Shown piece by piece: positions 53,776-64,000 of a stretch of 64,000 bases of DNA. Source of the stretch: Dolomedes plantarius (Eukaryota > Arthropoda > Arachnida > Araneae > Dolomedidae); assembly GCA_907164885.2 (NCBI GenBank), contig OU015496.1:139968685-140032684 (forward strand), read 5' to 3'. A program made the position numbers and the translations under genes. Numbering within the stretch: the stretch's first letter is position 1; each line of letters starts with the position of its first letter. The notes under the pieces are model-generated. The model was not told the origin of the DNA. It made no database searches and was given only the letters and a program-made list of their open reading frames with translations.

Positions 53776-55662
53776 GTCTTTGTTATGCTTTTTACGTAAT
53801 TCTCAAGTAGCAACTTACAGGAATTAATTTCTTCTTATCTTTTTTTTTTATTATTATTTATTTTTTTTTAAACATTAAAATGCATCAACGAAAGGTTAAA
53901 TTTATGGATTTGAAAAATATATGCCTTCCTATGTTCTATTCAAAGATTCCATAATTTCTTTTCATTCTGTAGTGAAAATAAAATGAAACAATGTTTTTTT
54001 CCATTAATGTTATGTGATAAAACTTTTATATCTGTATATTCATATTCCCAATTATACACAAAACTTGATAAAACTTCCAGTCTATATCACTGTGAGGGTT
54101 GAATAAATTATTTTGTACCATTATTATGTCTTTTTATTCACATGCAAGTTTGTTTGTTTGTTAGTTTTTACCCCTCTTGGAAAAAGTTTACTGGATAGAA
54201 AAATTATATGAGTGCTTCAATCTTCTCTTAAGAAAGTTATGATAAAACTGAAAGTAACAAAATAAATTATGACTCTAATGTATTTATTTCAAAACATAAT
54301 TTATTCACATACATTGATATTTTATCTACAGTATGACATCAACTACATTTTTAAAATAGATGGGAGTTTTTATACATTCATATTTGAAAACATAATCATT
54401 AATTACAAGTTTTAGTTATTATTTTGTCTATTTCTTTAATTTCTGGACGTTTCATAAATTTTGGATTTGTCACAATAATTTGTTTTTCAGAAATTTCATT
54501 GAAAATCAAAGCAGTTATTAGTCTGTATGGTAAATTTGAATTACTGTTGAAGGAAAAAAATTTCTAAACTAACATTTCATAAAGAAAACTTTGATTTCAC
54601 ATTTCAATGACCTCTTTGCTTGAAGAAAAACCAAATTAATAAGTAAATTCATACAGTTTCATGTCAAAATATTGTTTTGACTGAAATTATAAAAGTTACT
54701 TTAAGCAAAACATACAGTATTGAGTAATTTTTAAGTGTGGTAACAGAATTCCCTTTAGAAAATAAATTTTAATCTCAAAAAGTTTTTTAATTTATTTAAT
54801 TTTAGAGTATAAACTATTTGCTCTTCTATTAAAGCTTGAAATCAAATATTTTATATTATTTACAAAATTACAAATTAACTGCTTTATTACAGTGTCAAAC
54901 ATATTTTCCCAATAAAATAAATTTTATATACAAATTTAACAAATGTTATCTCTTTAGTATGAGAGAAATACAATATGCACTAGAGTTTAAAATAATGACC
55001 AGTGAGTAATTGTATGTTTTCCTTTAATTATATTATCCAGTAAAAACATGTTGAAGTTAAGCTAGTAAATTAAAGCAATGAAACAAGATTGAAAATCCTG
55101 ATTTTCTGCTTAGTTAAAGAAGTTAGCTTACATATTGTACAAAATATTTACCATGATGTTCTATTAGCATTAATTTTTTAAATGAAAGCAATCTAAAATC
55201 TTGAATAAATTTAATATACCTGCCGTTACATTAAAATTGTTAAAGCTTTAATTTTTTGTATTCATTAATGATGAGTACAATATTATACAAGTTAAATTTA
55301 TGGGAACAATTGTATGACATTAATATATTGTTTACTCTAGTATTTTTACTCCAGTCTGTTATCTATCTTTAGATTGACTATATTTAAAGTTCATTGATAT
55401 GCATGTATTACATTTAATTTGATCATGCTCTTTCATTCATATCACATTTTCCATGCTCTTTAAACAAATTTGTTTAAAACTGTATTACAAAATATTTCTT
55501 TCATTAGTACTACTAGTTATGTTCTAATCCTAGTGTGCAGACAATTTCTCTTCATACAGTTATGAATTGTTTTTACCCATTTTGTTAAATCAATAGAGAG
55601 GAAATTACCTTCTACAAAGTAAGGATGATAGGAGGCAGTATTGCCATTTTTTCATCACTTCA

Positions 55663-55837
55663 GGCCTGTTCACATTGGATCCAAAGCATTGTGTTACTTT
55701 ACCACGTTGGCTCCGAGATTGTTGACATGACCTGTGATTGATTTGATGTATCACATGATCAATGAATTGAGCTCTGTGATTGGTTAAAATTTTTAACACT
55801 GATGCTATGTTACGCTGTGAATTCATTGAGAACAGGC
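55663..55837. mobile_element. Possible small MITE
   Basis: gcctgttcacattggat at the left and, reversed from the right, gcctgttctcaatgaat form imperfect inverted ends about 175 bp apart. The inside (ttggctccgagattgttgac; ctctgtgattggtt) is less AT-rich than its surroundings. No target duplication established. Confidence 0.45.
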
Positions 55838-58119
55838 AGTAAATATGATATACAACAAAGCCAAAAGTAACAGAAAAGGCTCTTAATATTTAAGCAGTTG
55901 TTGAAAATTAACTGTGTTATTGTTGGAGTTAGTAAACCATTAAAAGACATAACAATATTAGTTAACTTTTATCAATATGAAAAAGTTATTGTTTTATTAA
56001 AATTCAAAAGAATGAATGAACTATAAAAAATCAGTCTCAAAACATATTGCTAAAAAATATTAACACATGTCAGTTGCAGTTTTTAAGACCCCTACTTCTG
56101 TAATAATAAATTTCTTAATAATAAATTTCCCGAGCTAAATAAAATATAAACTAAAAAACAAAATGAAAGTAAAAAGTACTATGGCTGCTTTGAAAGGGGA
56201 AAAAGAAAACTCCAATCATGTGGAAAAATGTGATGGAAAAAAAAAACTCAGTAACAAGGGAAGTAACCAAGATTTTATAAGTTAACAAGAAATTTAAAGT
56301 TGTTTTAATAAGAATTAATCATAAAATTACTGCATCAGTATCTGTCCTTGGGCTTAAATTTAAGAATTTAGAGTTGCAGTATAGTAATTCATGAATAGGG
56401 TATTCTTTACTGAAAACATTCAGTGAAACATGAATATTTTATGTATTAACTTTGTGTTTCAGTTTCCTGTTCATATTCTGTAAATTTTAACTGCAATATT
56501 GTTGCCCAAGCTTAAAACCTATTATGAGGAATAATTTCAATTTAGTTGCAGGATAAAAATTAAGAAAAGATAATAAATTTTGCATTTAAGTTCAGCCTTG
56601 CATTAATCAGAATTAAGTGACATACAAATAATTAAAATAAGTAGAGTTTTAATTTCAATGATAGAACAGAAAAATTATTTCAGCATTTTTCAAACTAAAG
56701 TTCCACTTAAGAGAGCTTAAAAAAATATAGGAATTTTCGATTCACAAATAGTTATGATCTGTGAAAGAGAAAATTTGTGATTAGAAAGCTTGCCTCTTAA
56801 CAAAGAGCTTTTTATGAGAAAAGGGTAAACAAAAATGCAATGGAAAACTTCATATATTTCATTTATGCATTTTATATTTAAAGCCATTTGAGGGAGTTTC
56901 AAGATATTGTTAAAGGGAAATGTATCCCATTGTTAATCAAGTTAATTTCTTATGTTCTGTGAATGCTCTTCGATTACTTTTTACACTGTAAATATAGTGT
57001 TATGAGGATTCTACTATTTACAATAACATGAAAATGTTATATAGCTTATCATGAAATATCAACCTTTTTATGATGAGAAAGCTTGTCAAACATTGGGGGA
57101 AAAACACATCATGAGACATATCAGATGGAAATTTTTACACAGAAGTTAAAAATTTTAACATAATACTCTATTTGGATCATAGATCCTCTCTAAAGGCCAT
57201 TTTCCATTTCTAACAGGAAAGACATAATTCTGTCTAATGAGGTTTCTAAGATAGCAATCCCAGACTTACATATCTGATAGCTAATAGTAAAAGAAATCAG
57301 TTCTACTCAAAGGGTAAAAGAGAAAAGCTAATCAACAAAGCAGTTACTCCTATCTGTTGGGTAAAATTTGAAAACTCATTTATCACATAATCTGTTGCAA
57401 ACCATTTCGTGATTCTCATGCCTTAACTCAGATGTAGTGATTGTATAGTGAAATTGTGATTGTGGCATATAGGTAACTTACAGAAAGATATTGTGTTGCC
57501 TCTTCTTTTTCCCTTCTCCAAACATTCTTATAGAACTTTAAAGAAAATGCACATTAAGGAAATATCTGTTAATTGTGTTCCCAAAGTTATTAAAAGTTCT
57601 TAAGCGTGCTAATTTTTTTTCCTATAATTTTTACCAAAAATTTAATACAGCCCTAATAAGCATTTTACTTTTCAACTTATAGGACCATACATTTAAAACT
57701 TCACCCACCCACCCCTGAGGGAAGGGGAACTTCCCTCGAAATACCTTTGAATGATATAATCTTCGTATACATTGTTGAAAAGGATTGCGTAAATAAGAGT
57801 TTAAATGCATTATGAATTTATTGAAATTTATAGAATTCATCTAACACTGTAAGTCTGGTTTGCAGTTGCGATACCGCAGGGGATCTACATTTATCTATTA
57901 AAAAATGCTTGTGCCATCAGATATGAAACAGTACTTCGGAAACCATCATAAACTCTCAGGAAAGAAGAGCCTTTTTATCGACTTGTTGACATTTGCAATA
58001 TCTAATCCTCTCGTCTACGTTCGTGAGTCGACCCCTATCCTAATGCTCCTTTCATACATTCGCGAAACTGAGAGCGAAGTGTGTAGGGGAAAGCAGTGAT
58101 TTATTGGTCCCCTCACCGT

Positions 58120-58181
58120 CGTCCCTTGATTCGTCTCCAACCGCTCCGGAGAGCGGTCTGAGGCGAATCATCAAAGGGACG
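58120..58181. repeat. GC-rich imperfect hairpin, about 30-bp arms
   Basis: cgtcccttgattcgtctcc, aaccgctc pairs with gagcggtct, gaggcgaatcatcaaagggacg across a tiny loop, with two or three bulges. It lies downstream of the IRF2BP-family stop codon, so it may be part of that 3' UTR, or the core of a palindromic MITE. Confidence 0.7.
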
Positions 58182-58635
58182 AGCGTGACTAATCGACCCC
58201 AAAATGTGTCAAGAGGGGACGGGGGGAGCTGATTCGCTTGTGTGTACATGCGGTATAACGAATCTCCGATGCAATATTCACTGTAATGGCATCTGTTATA
58301 CTCGCATCACAAATATACTTTATTACTGAGATGACATATCTGGTAATTTTGTCTTTCCCTATCGCGCACCCCATACGTCCGATGAGCTATTGAATCTTTC
58401 ATTTAACACTTCTAATCTCAACTTCACATCGGGGATAAGAAAAATGGGATAGCTTCACATCATACAAAGGAAATTATTCTAATCTATTTCGTTCTCAAAA
58501 AGATTATTTTAAAATGTCTTGTTAAAATGACATAATTACTTACCTTATCACTTATTACACTTTATGAAAGAAGTGTAATATGTGATATGGAATTGCCTTA
58601 ATGTATCGATCTCTCTATTCCCCCCTACCCTTTTG

Positions 58636-58641
58636 TTTATT
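58636..58641 (-). terminator. Possible polyadenylation signal of the IRF2BP-family gene
   Basis: TTTATT on the + strand (AATAAA on the minus strand) directly after the stop codon. Others occur further along at about 58318 and 58100. The 3' UTR of this family is often long, so the true site may be one of the later ones. Confidence 0.2.
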
Positions 58642-58649
58642 ACGATTTG

Positions 58650-59038
58650 TTAATTATCTCTGTCCTTAATTTTGTGTTCTTCCCCGAGGATGGTAGATAT
58701 CTCCCCTTGCATGAAAGCCCATGGAACGTCAGATCCTAAAAGGGGGCATTTCTCTCCACTTGGGCAGTATACTTCGTTGGCAGTACCTTGCTCTTTAATG
58801 CTGTTCCTGGAGCAAGGAAAGCAGAATTTGTGAGTTGAAACAGAAGGGCATTGGACGAAATGCGTATCCTCCAGCCTTTGTTGACACAGGCTGCACTTAA
58901 GACATGGGGCACTGCTATCTTTGTTACCGTTGCTATTTCGCTGTTGAGGTGTCGGGCTCGTACTGGCTGGAATGTTGCTCTCGACTGGCAGTGAGGCAAT
59001 GCTGTCGATGACAGATGAGGTGGTGATCGTTGCAAAAG
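58650..59038 (-). CDS. IRF2BP: IRF2BP-family protein, terminal coding exon with C-terminal RING-type finger
   Basis: IRF2BP1, IRF2BP2 and IRF2BPL (fly Pits) are nuclear transcriptional co-regulators with an N-terminal zinc finger and a C-terminal C3HC4 RING-type domain that binds IRF2 and other partners. On the minus strand an acceptor (cctcatattccag) precedes 59038; two bases complete a codon, then 128 residues and TAA. The start is a linker rich in Ser, Thr and Pro. The end carries [20 protein letters not shown], then HKFCFPCSR and [20 protein letters not shown], with the cysteine and histidine spacing of the family, and stops shortly after MQGEIS. No frame damage, so it is probably a live gene. 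Earlier exons, including the N-terminal finger, were not found up to 64000 and probably lie beyond the window. It is convergent with the CFAP44-like gene. Confidence 0.88.
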
Positions 59039-60900
59039 CTGGAATATGAGGAAGTGTTTTAGTTTCCTTGTATGTGATTAACATTTCTGCGAATATTAGA
59101 CAATAGCTAGACGTTTTGTCACTACATTTTCTTTTTTTAAGTATTAATTTAATGAAGTAATTTCAGCTCTACTTTGAAAAGAAAAAAATAGCTGTCCTTT
59201 ACCTGTTAGTGATTCTAAAACTGTACAAATTTGTTCTTTACCTTTTCAGGAGATTTTATTTTCTAGTACTGAATAAAGCTGTTGATACAAAAACTGAGAA
59301 TGTATTCACAAAAATACTCGGTTTGATTGGAAACCTGGATCTCTGTATTTCGTGGGTTGCAGTAATTGTGATAGAGAGTGTTTGGGCCGGTTATCTTATA
59401 ACAATAATGTCCCTATCACACGACAAAAATTTTTGCATCACGTTCGGTTGAAAGGGGGGATGAGGGAGGGTTGATCAGAATGGTGTAGTTATCGCACATG
59501 AAAGAGTGCTTGCTCCGATCCCTCCGGTCAATGACATTTTTTTCTGTTTCCGGGATCAGTATTGCTTCTAAAACAACACTTTTGTGTTGGGAGGATTTTT
59601 TTTGTTAAGGGCTTTATACGACATTGTTACGCCCAACTTATTCCTAGTTTCTTTGAAACTGCAAAATGCACTATATAATCTAAAGTTTACATATACTATC
59701 GCTTATTAGCGAATTAACGCGTAGACATCCAACCACAATCTCGGAGTGGGATAAAATGCGCGCAGAGAAGTGTGAAAACTAAAGCAAACATCCATAAAAT
59801 GAAATTTCAAGGAGAGCTCTATGACTACTAAGGAGGACAAGTGTCTAGTTGCTACCTTAGGTACAAAGTTCCCGGGTTTTACATCAGATTGTGTTCAAAA
59901 GATCTCGCTTGATGTCACACTCCCACGTGGAAATTTCAAGGCAAAATATTTCTTTGTAAGTCGGGTAAATAATTCCTACATACCTAGATAATGTTGAGTT
60001 TTCTGTACGCGTTAGAAACTTCGAAAAATATTTAGCAACATAATTAACCTTGATATCACTATCTGCGCGGTAATCTTAAATTTTTTTTCTTTCTTTAATC
60101 TGTAATGAAATAATTTGACCGCTACTGCAATACTCCTTGAAAATCGTGAATGCCCACGGTCGTCTCTCCTTCACAGTCGAATATCATTCTTCAAGGTAAG
60201 ACATTTTTGATTTATTGGAGCCCCCAGTAACAAAATAATCACTTAACCTCCTACTGATAGAAGTTATCGGATCGAAACGAAAATTTCAAAGATCAAAATT
60301 AAGAATTTTTAGAAAAAGAATAATTCGAAAAAGAGATTTTCCTGTAAAATGAAGATTTTTGTTTCTATTACAGGTTAGCGATCTTTTCTGCTTAGCCAAA
60401 GGCACGTGTCACGAATCACTGCTAAAATTTTAAAGCCGATGAAAAAGGTTTTGTGAGAATTTTTATATTGAATATAGTTTATAGGCAATTTGATGCAATA
60501 TTTGATTTATCCCTTCCAAATTTATTTTGAATATTGACAAGTGCTGTATGAAATTTTTTTTTCACTCTCTGATGTTGCGTTATTCTCAGTTTCGGAACTC
60601 GCTGTTTTACTTTAACACCAGTCTCCAAATACTTCAAGTGACTCTATTTTTACCTTGTTTGCTATATATCAAATAAACTTTTCTTGAATCATTCTTCAGC
60701 CATTATTGGAAGGTTTACAATCATTAGAATATGAAAAATGAACTTCGCGATCACGCGGGGCTATTTCTTCGTGATGCACAACGGGAAACGTCCCCATGTC
60801 TAAATGTTTTACTACTTTCGGCATGCAAACTTCTAGGCCTTACAGAATTTTTTCCTGCCGAGACTCTGTGTACTTGTTAATTTTTTAAACATCTTTGGAA
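59039..60900. other. Probable intron or upstream DNA of the IRF2BP-family gene
   Basis: Less AT-rich than the left 57 kb, with scattered CG. I found no further exon with the family zinc-finger pattern on the minus strand. The open frame at 59209-59451 (+) has no recognisable domain. Confidence 0.4.
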
Positions 60901-60919
60901 ATTTGCAAGAAAAGTCCTA

Positions 60920-62240
60920 TTAGCATTATTTAATAATATCTGCGTAACGGCCATTTTGCCCACTCAGTGGAAAAATACTATAGTTTTACCAATCCTGAAC
61001 AACAGATTGATATGGTTCTTAGAAAACTATGGGCTTTTGTCTTGCGAATTAAGCCGGTTTCCGTGGAAATGGATTAGTAATCAAGTAGTCCTTTTTGATA
61101 AAAAGTTGCACTCTATTGTAATAACATCCTAATAGCAGTTATGTGGATTTTAGGACCGCTTATGACTCGGTGTGAACTTGCGGCTATTGACATCAGATCT
61201 AGAATGTTGAGATGGTTTCAATCATTCCTTACCAAAAATTCTGTAGAATCTTTTATAGAATATCTTTGTCAAAAAGCTTTAGTCAATAGACAGGATTACC
61301 CAAGGAGCTGCCACTAATCTTAATACTGCCCATGTGGTGCTGTCAGAAAGGTCCAATGAAAGCAGTATGATTGTTTATCTATCAAAAACAGCCACACAAA
61401 CTCTTTCATTACTCCATCAAAATATACAACCGGAAGTATTTTATTAACACCTCTCTGTACCAATTACAGAACAATTTTACCTATCTGAGAATTGCTTTCA
61501 ATTCCAAGTTTTGTTTGCAGAAATATATAGAATGTATTCCTGATCGTTTTATAAAACGGTAAACTATCTTGAAGCGATTAGCTGACTGTCTTTGGGATTG
61601 TACACGATCAACGATCAACAATGTATATAAAACCTTTATTCTGCCAGTATTAACATAATGTTGTGAGCCTCTGGTTGTCCTGCCCAGGCAATCTTTAAAG
61701 AAATCGGAGTTGTTGCATAAAACAAAGCTCTCGGGTTAAGAACAGGAGCAGTGAAAACTACTCCAATTGTTTCAATGGTTTTTTTAATTACAAACAACAA
61801 ATCAATCCAGATCATCACTTAAGAAAGTGCTTTACTTTAATTTGAAAAACTTTTGAGAGTTGGGGATAGTTATTGGAAGGATTGTCAAAATGTCCCATGA
61901 AACCTGAAGACCCAAAGTGGATTTGTCCAGAAAGCTGTAGATTTAAAATTAACCCTTGGATTGAGTGGACCGCACCAGAGTTTTTTAAAACCTAGCAATC
62001 CATTGGAGAGAGAGAACATTGTCTTCAGCTAATTTGCAAAAGATTTTTCTTTTGAGACCTTTCGAATACTGGCTTTGGAAATCATTTCCAATAATTTCCC
62101 TAAATCTGAATGGCTTCATGTCTTTACAGATGGTTCACTAATTGGGGATAGTTCATTAGTTGGAATAAGAGATTACGGTGAACATTTTGCGAATAGAGGA
62201 GTTATAGAGTGAAAATTCAATCCCTAATTAAAATAAAGCA
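60920..62240 (+). mobile_element. Degenerate LINE: reverse transcriptase and RNase H fragments
   Basis: With many frame changes the + strand reads, in order: ILPTQWKNTIVLPILNN (reverse transcriptase), RSRMLRWFQSFLTKNSVESF, FTYLRIAFNSKFCLQKYIEC (the YLGI-like segment), ILKRLADCLWDCTRSTINNV, VYKTFILPVLT (the palm-thumb end), and FTDGSLIGDSSLVGI (RNase H start). This order is the layout of Jockey/I-type LINEs in arthropods. The YXDD-type core is not readable. Dead copy; family matches the fragments at 3950 and 11640. Confidence 0.8.
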
Positions 62241-64000
62241 TTGTCCTTTTTTGTATTCTTCGAGTAACTAGTATCAGAACCAGTGCCTTACCCAGGGACG
62301 GATTTCCCATAAGGCCAACCTAGGGCGCAACCGTTAAGAGGGCGTAAATTTAGAAGAAGTAACAACCAAATTATAAAATTTTTATCGATATAAAACGGGA
62401 AAGTTCATTAATGAGCAGAAAGCAGTTGGATTTGAATCCCACAAAAGAAAAACTTCCGCTGTATCTCTCGATACATTTGACAAACAGCAAACAGCTCTCG
62501 CTTTTTCCTCCAAAAACAGATTTCAGACCAGGGGCAGTCTGATAAGAAGACTAATGGTTTTTAAACTCTCAACCCATCGTCATCTGTCCAGTAATTGCTG
62601 TCCCGTTGTCAAAGGAACGATGGCACCCTCCAGGTTTAGAAACTGTTTCAAGGTGAAAGAATCATTGTGTGAACACCGGACTAGAGTGTCTTTCTGTGCA
62701 AGGTGTTTCTTTCAAGTAAAATGGACTATTATATGGAAACCGCCAGAGTGTCTGCAACTTGAATGGGTCATCTTAGAAAAGAGACAGTTAATTTTGTCAA
62801 AGGGAACCGAAATATTTGTCGGTTCTTTTCTTCTAAATTTTTATTTGGGAGGAGCCTCAAGTTGGGCAAATCAGGTTCCCAAAAGTGAACATGTAAGAGG
62901 ATCGCGTACCAATCCCGGTTGAGAGGGAATTAAAATTAAAAGGAAAGAGAGGACACATTGAGCCTCAAGGGGTTAAAGGGCAGGGCCCGTGTTTGGTTTT
63001 GATACGAAAAGAGACTTGTTTTTCCGTTAGAGTGTGATCTGCAAGCTCATTTTGGCTGAGTGTTTTTTCAACCTTTTGCAGTATACAAAACATAAATTGT
63101 TTTGAGCTTATAGCCCAGTAGCTATGTACATCTTACCGCGCAAAAGATAGGGTATTAGATTTTTTTCCCTAGTTGTATATGTTTAGACCAGTAGTAAAAA
63201 AAACCGAGTTTTCCAATTTGAAAGACCTCGGCAGAATTTTCTGTAGCCCGAAAACAACGAATTTTTTAAAAACTTTTTTGGTTTTTTTTTTTCAAATATC
63301 TCGGCAATGGTTGGTTCTAGAGCTTAGATTGCAGTTATAATCTTAAAGAGGATAAAATTTTGCACAAATCTTACATTTACATCTTTTTTCTAAACCCAAT
63401 AACAAGCGAGCTACAGCGTCAGGAAAATGGGATATTTTATTCAACTTGTCGATAAAGACGCAAAACTTACTTGTCTAACACACTAACTCGTACAGTTGCT
63501 ATATATATATATATATATATATCTATCCATATTTGAGAAATACACACTATGTGTATTACAACATATATATTTTTTTACTCGCACATACTTGAATAGTGTG
63601 CATATTTATATAATTATCTAGCGAGGCCTATCGAATATTCTATGTTTAAGTTAGAATTTTCTGATTGCGTTTTTAAAGGGAAAAATTTAAGCTTTGAAAC
63701 AATGTGGAAGAAAATCCGGGGTTACCTTCGTCTAAACTCAAATATTTAAAACAAGAACATAACGTTCCGGAGCAAGTTTACCTCCCAAAACATAGGGTAA
63801 TATATGTGTTAAAAGAATCACTAGTTTTCATTAAAAAAAGTTTTATATATATAATTTTTGTAATCACATTTTAAGGTCTTTTAAAACAAAGTATATTTTT
63901 TAAATTAAAATTAAAGCTCTGCAAATGAATTTCCAAAATGAAGCGATCTCTGTTAGAGTAAAGTAACCTTTTCTTATATTTATCTGGAGTTGTGTTTTGA
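62241..64000. other. Right end of window, no gene assigned
   Basis: A hAT-like half end (agggacggatttcccataag, then cctagggcgcaaccg) lies at 62294-62330. The open frame at 62554-62922 (+, 122 codons) has five or six scattered cysteines but no family that I recognise; it may be chance. From 63200 on the DNA is AT-rich with a TA run at 63500-63522. Confidence 0.4.
63500..63522. repeat. (AT)n microsatellite
   Basis: AT dinucleotide run in otherwise unassigned DNA at the right end. Confidence 0.9.

Larger units (their letters stand above)
52892..57600. other. Intergenic region, AT-rich, no gene seen
   Basis: Holds the 3' UTR of the CFAP44-like gene at its left end. Apart from one MITE candidate (55663-55837) I see only A/T-rich unique-looking DNA with no conserved ORF, RNA gene or bounded element. 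Confidence 0.55.

Noticed and set aside
58650..59084. Processed retrocopy of an IRF2BP gene
   Set aside because: A good acceptor with matching phase, no poly(A) tract after the stop and no frame damage favour a normal terminal exon.
1..64000. CRISPR array, operon, prophage or other prokaryotic system
   Set aside because: Spliced genes, eukaryotic transposons and microsatellites throughout; the direct repeats seen are tandem duplications or transposon copies.

Overview
This is an AT-rich eukaryotic nuclear window with GT-AG introns, an ordinary stop codon, microsatellites and a dense load of transposon remnants. Nothing looks bacterial, organellar or CRISPR-like. Long introns, one ciliary gene, one IRF2BP-family gene, many TA-flanked and 8-bp-TSD DNA elements, Helitrons, RNase H-bearing LINE fragments and tRNA-derived SINEs fit an arthropod with flagellated sperm. 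A chelicerate such as a spider is my best guess, from general resemblance of the repeats; no species can be fixed from the sequence alone.

Positions 1592-52891 (+) hold the 3' part of one gene. I could chain 25 exons whose reading phases all agree: 4658 nt, giving 1551 residues and a stop at 52889-52891. The order is WD-repeat-like segments (1592 to about 21418), a charged region with heptad-like helices (24229 to 43025), a very large 1256-nt exon (45195-46450), a further coiled coil and a short tail. This matches the axonemal tether protein CFAP44 (WDR52/FAP44 family); its paralogue CFAP43 is the main alternative. The first exons and the start codon lie left of the window. One 186-nt exon (29270-29455) is easy to miss because a misleading ORF overlaps it in another frame.

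The introns are a graveyard of mobile elements: two Tigger/pogo derivatives sharing one relic ORF, several TA-flanked MITEs, four hAT-type elements with perfect 8-bp target duplications, a piggyBac-type element with TTAA flanks inside an older repeat, three Helitron copies (two carrying the end of a PIF1-like helicase), LINE RNase H fragments, three to four SINE copies, and a 1.2-kb inverted repeat whose unit recurs elsewhere.

From 52892 to about 57600 the sequence is AT-rich and nearly empty. Beyond that base composition becomes visibly less AT-rich and richer in CpG. At 58650-59038 on the minus strand lies the terminal coding exon of an IRF2BP-family transcriptional co-regulator with its C-terminal RING-type cysteine cluster. 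The two genes are convergent. The right end (about 60900-62240) carries a badly mutated LINE with reverse transcriptase and RNase H signatures. I found no clear new defence or other multi-gene system; the most interesting points are exon-duplication relics inside CFAP44, the compound Helitron, a Helitron flanked by 47-bp direct repeats, and two GC-rich islands within introns.
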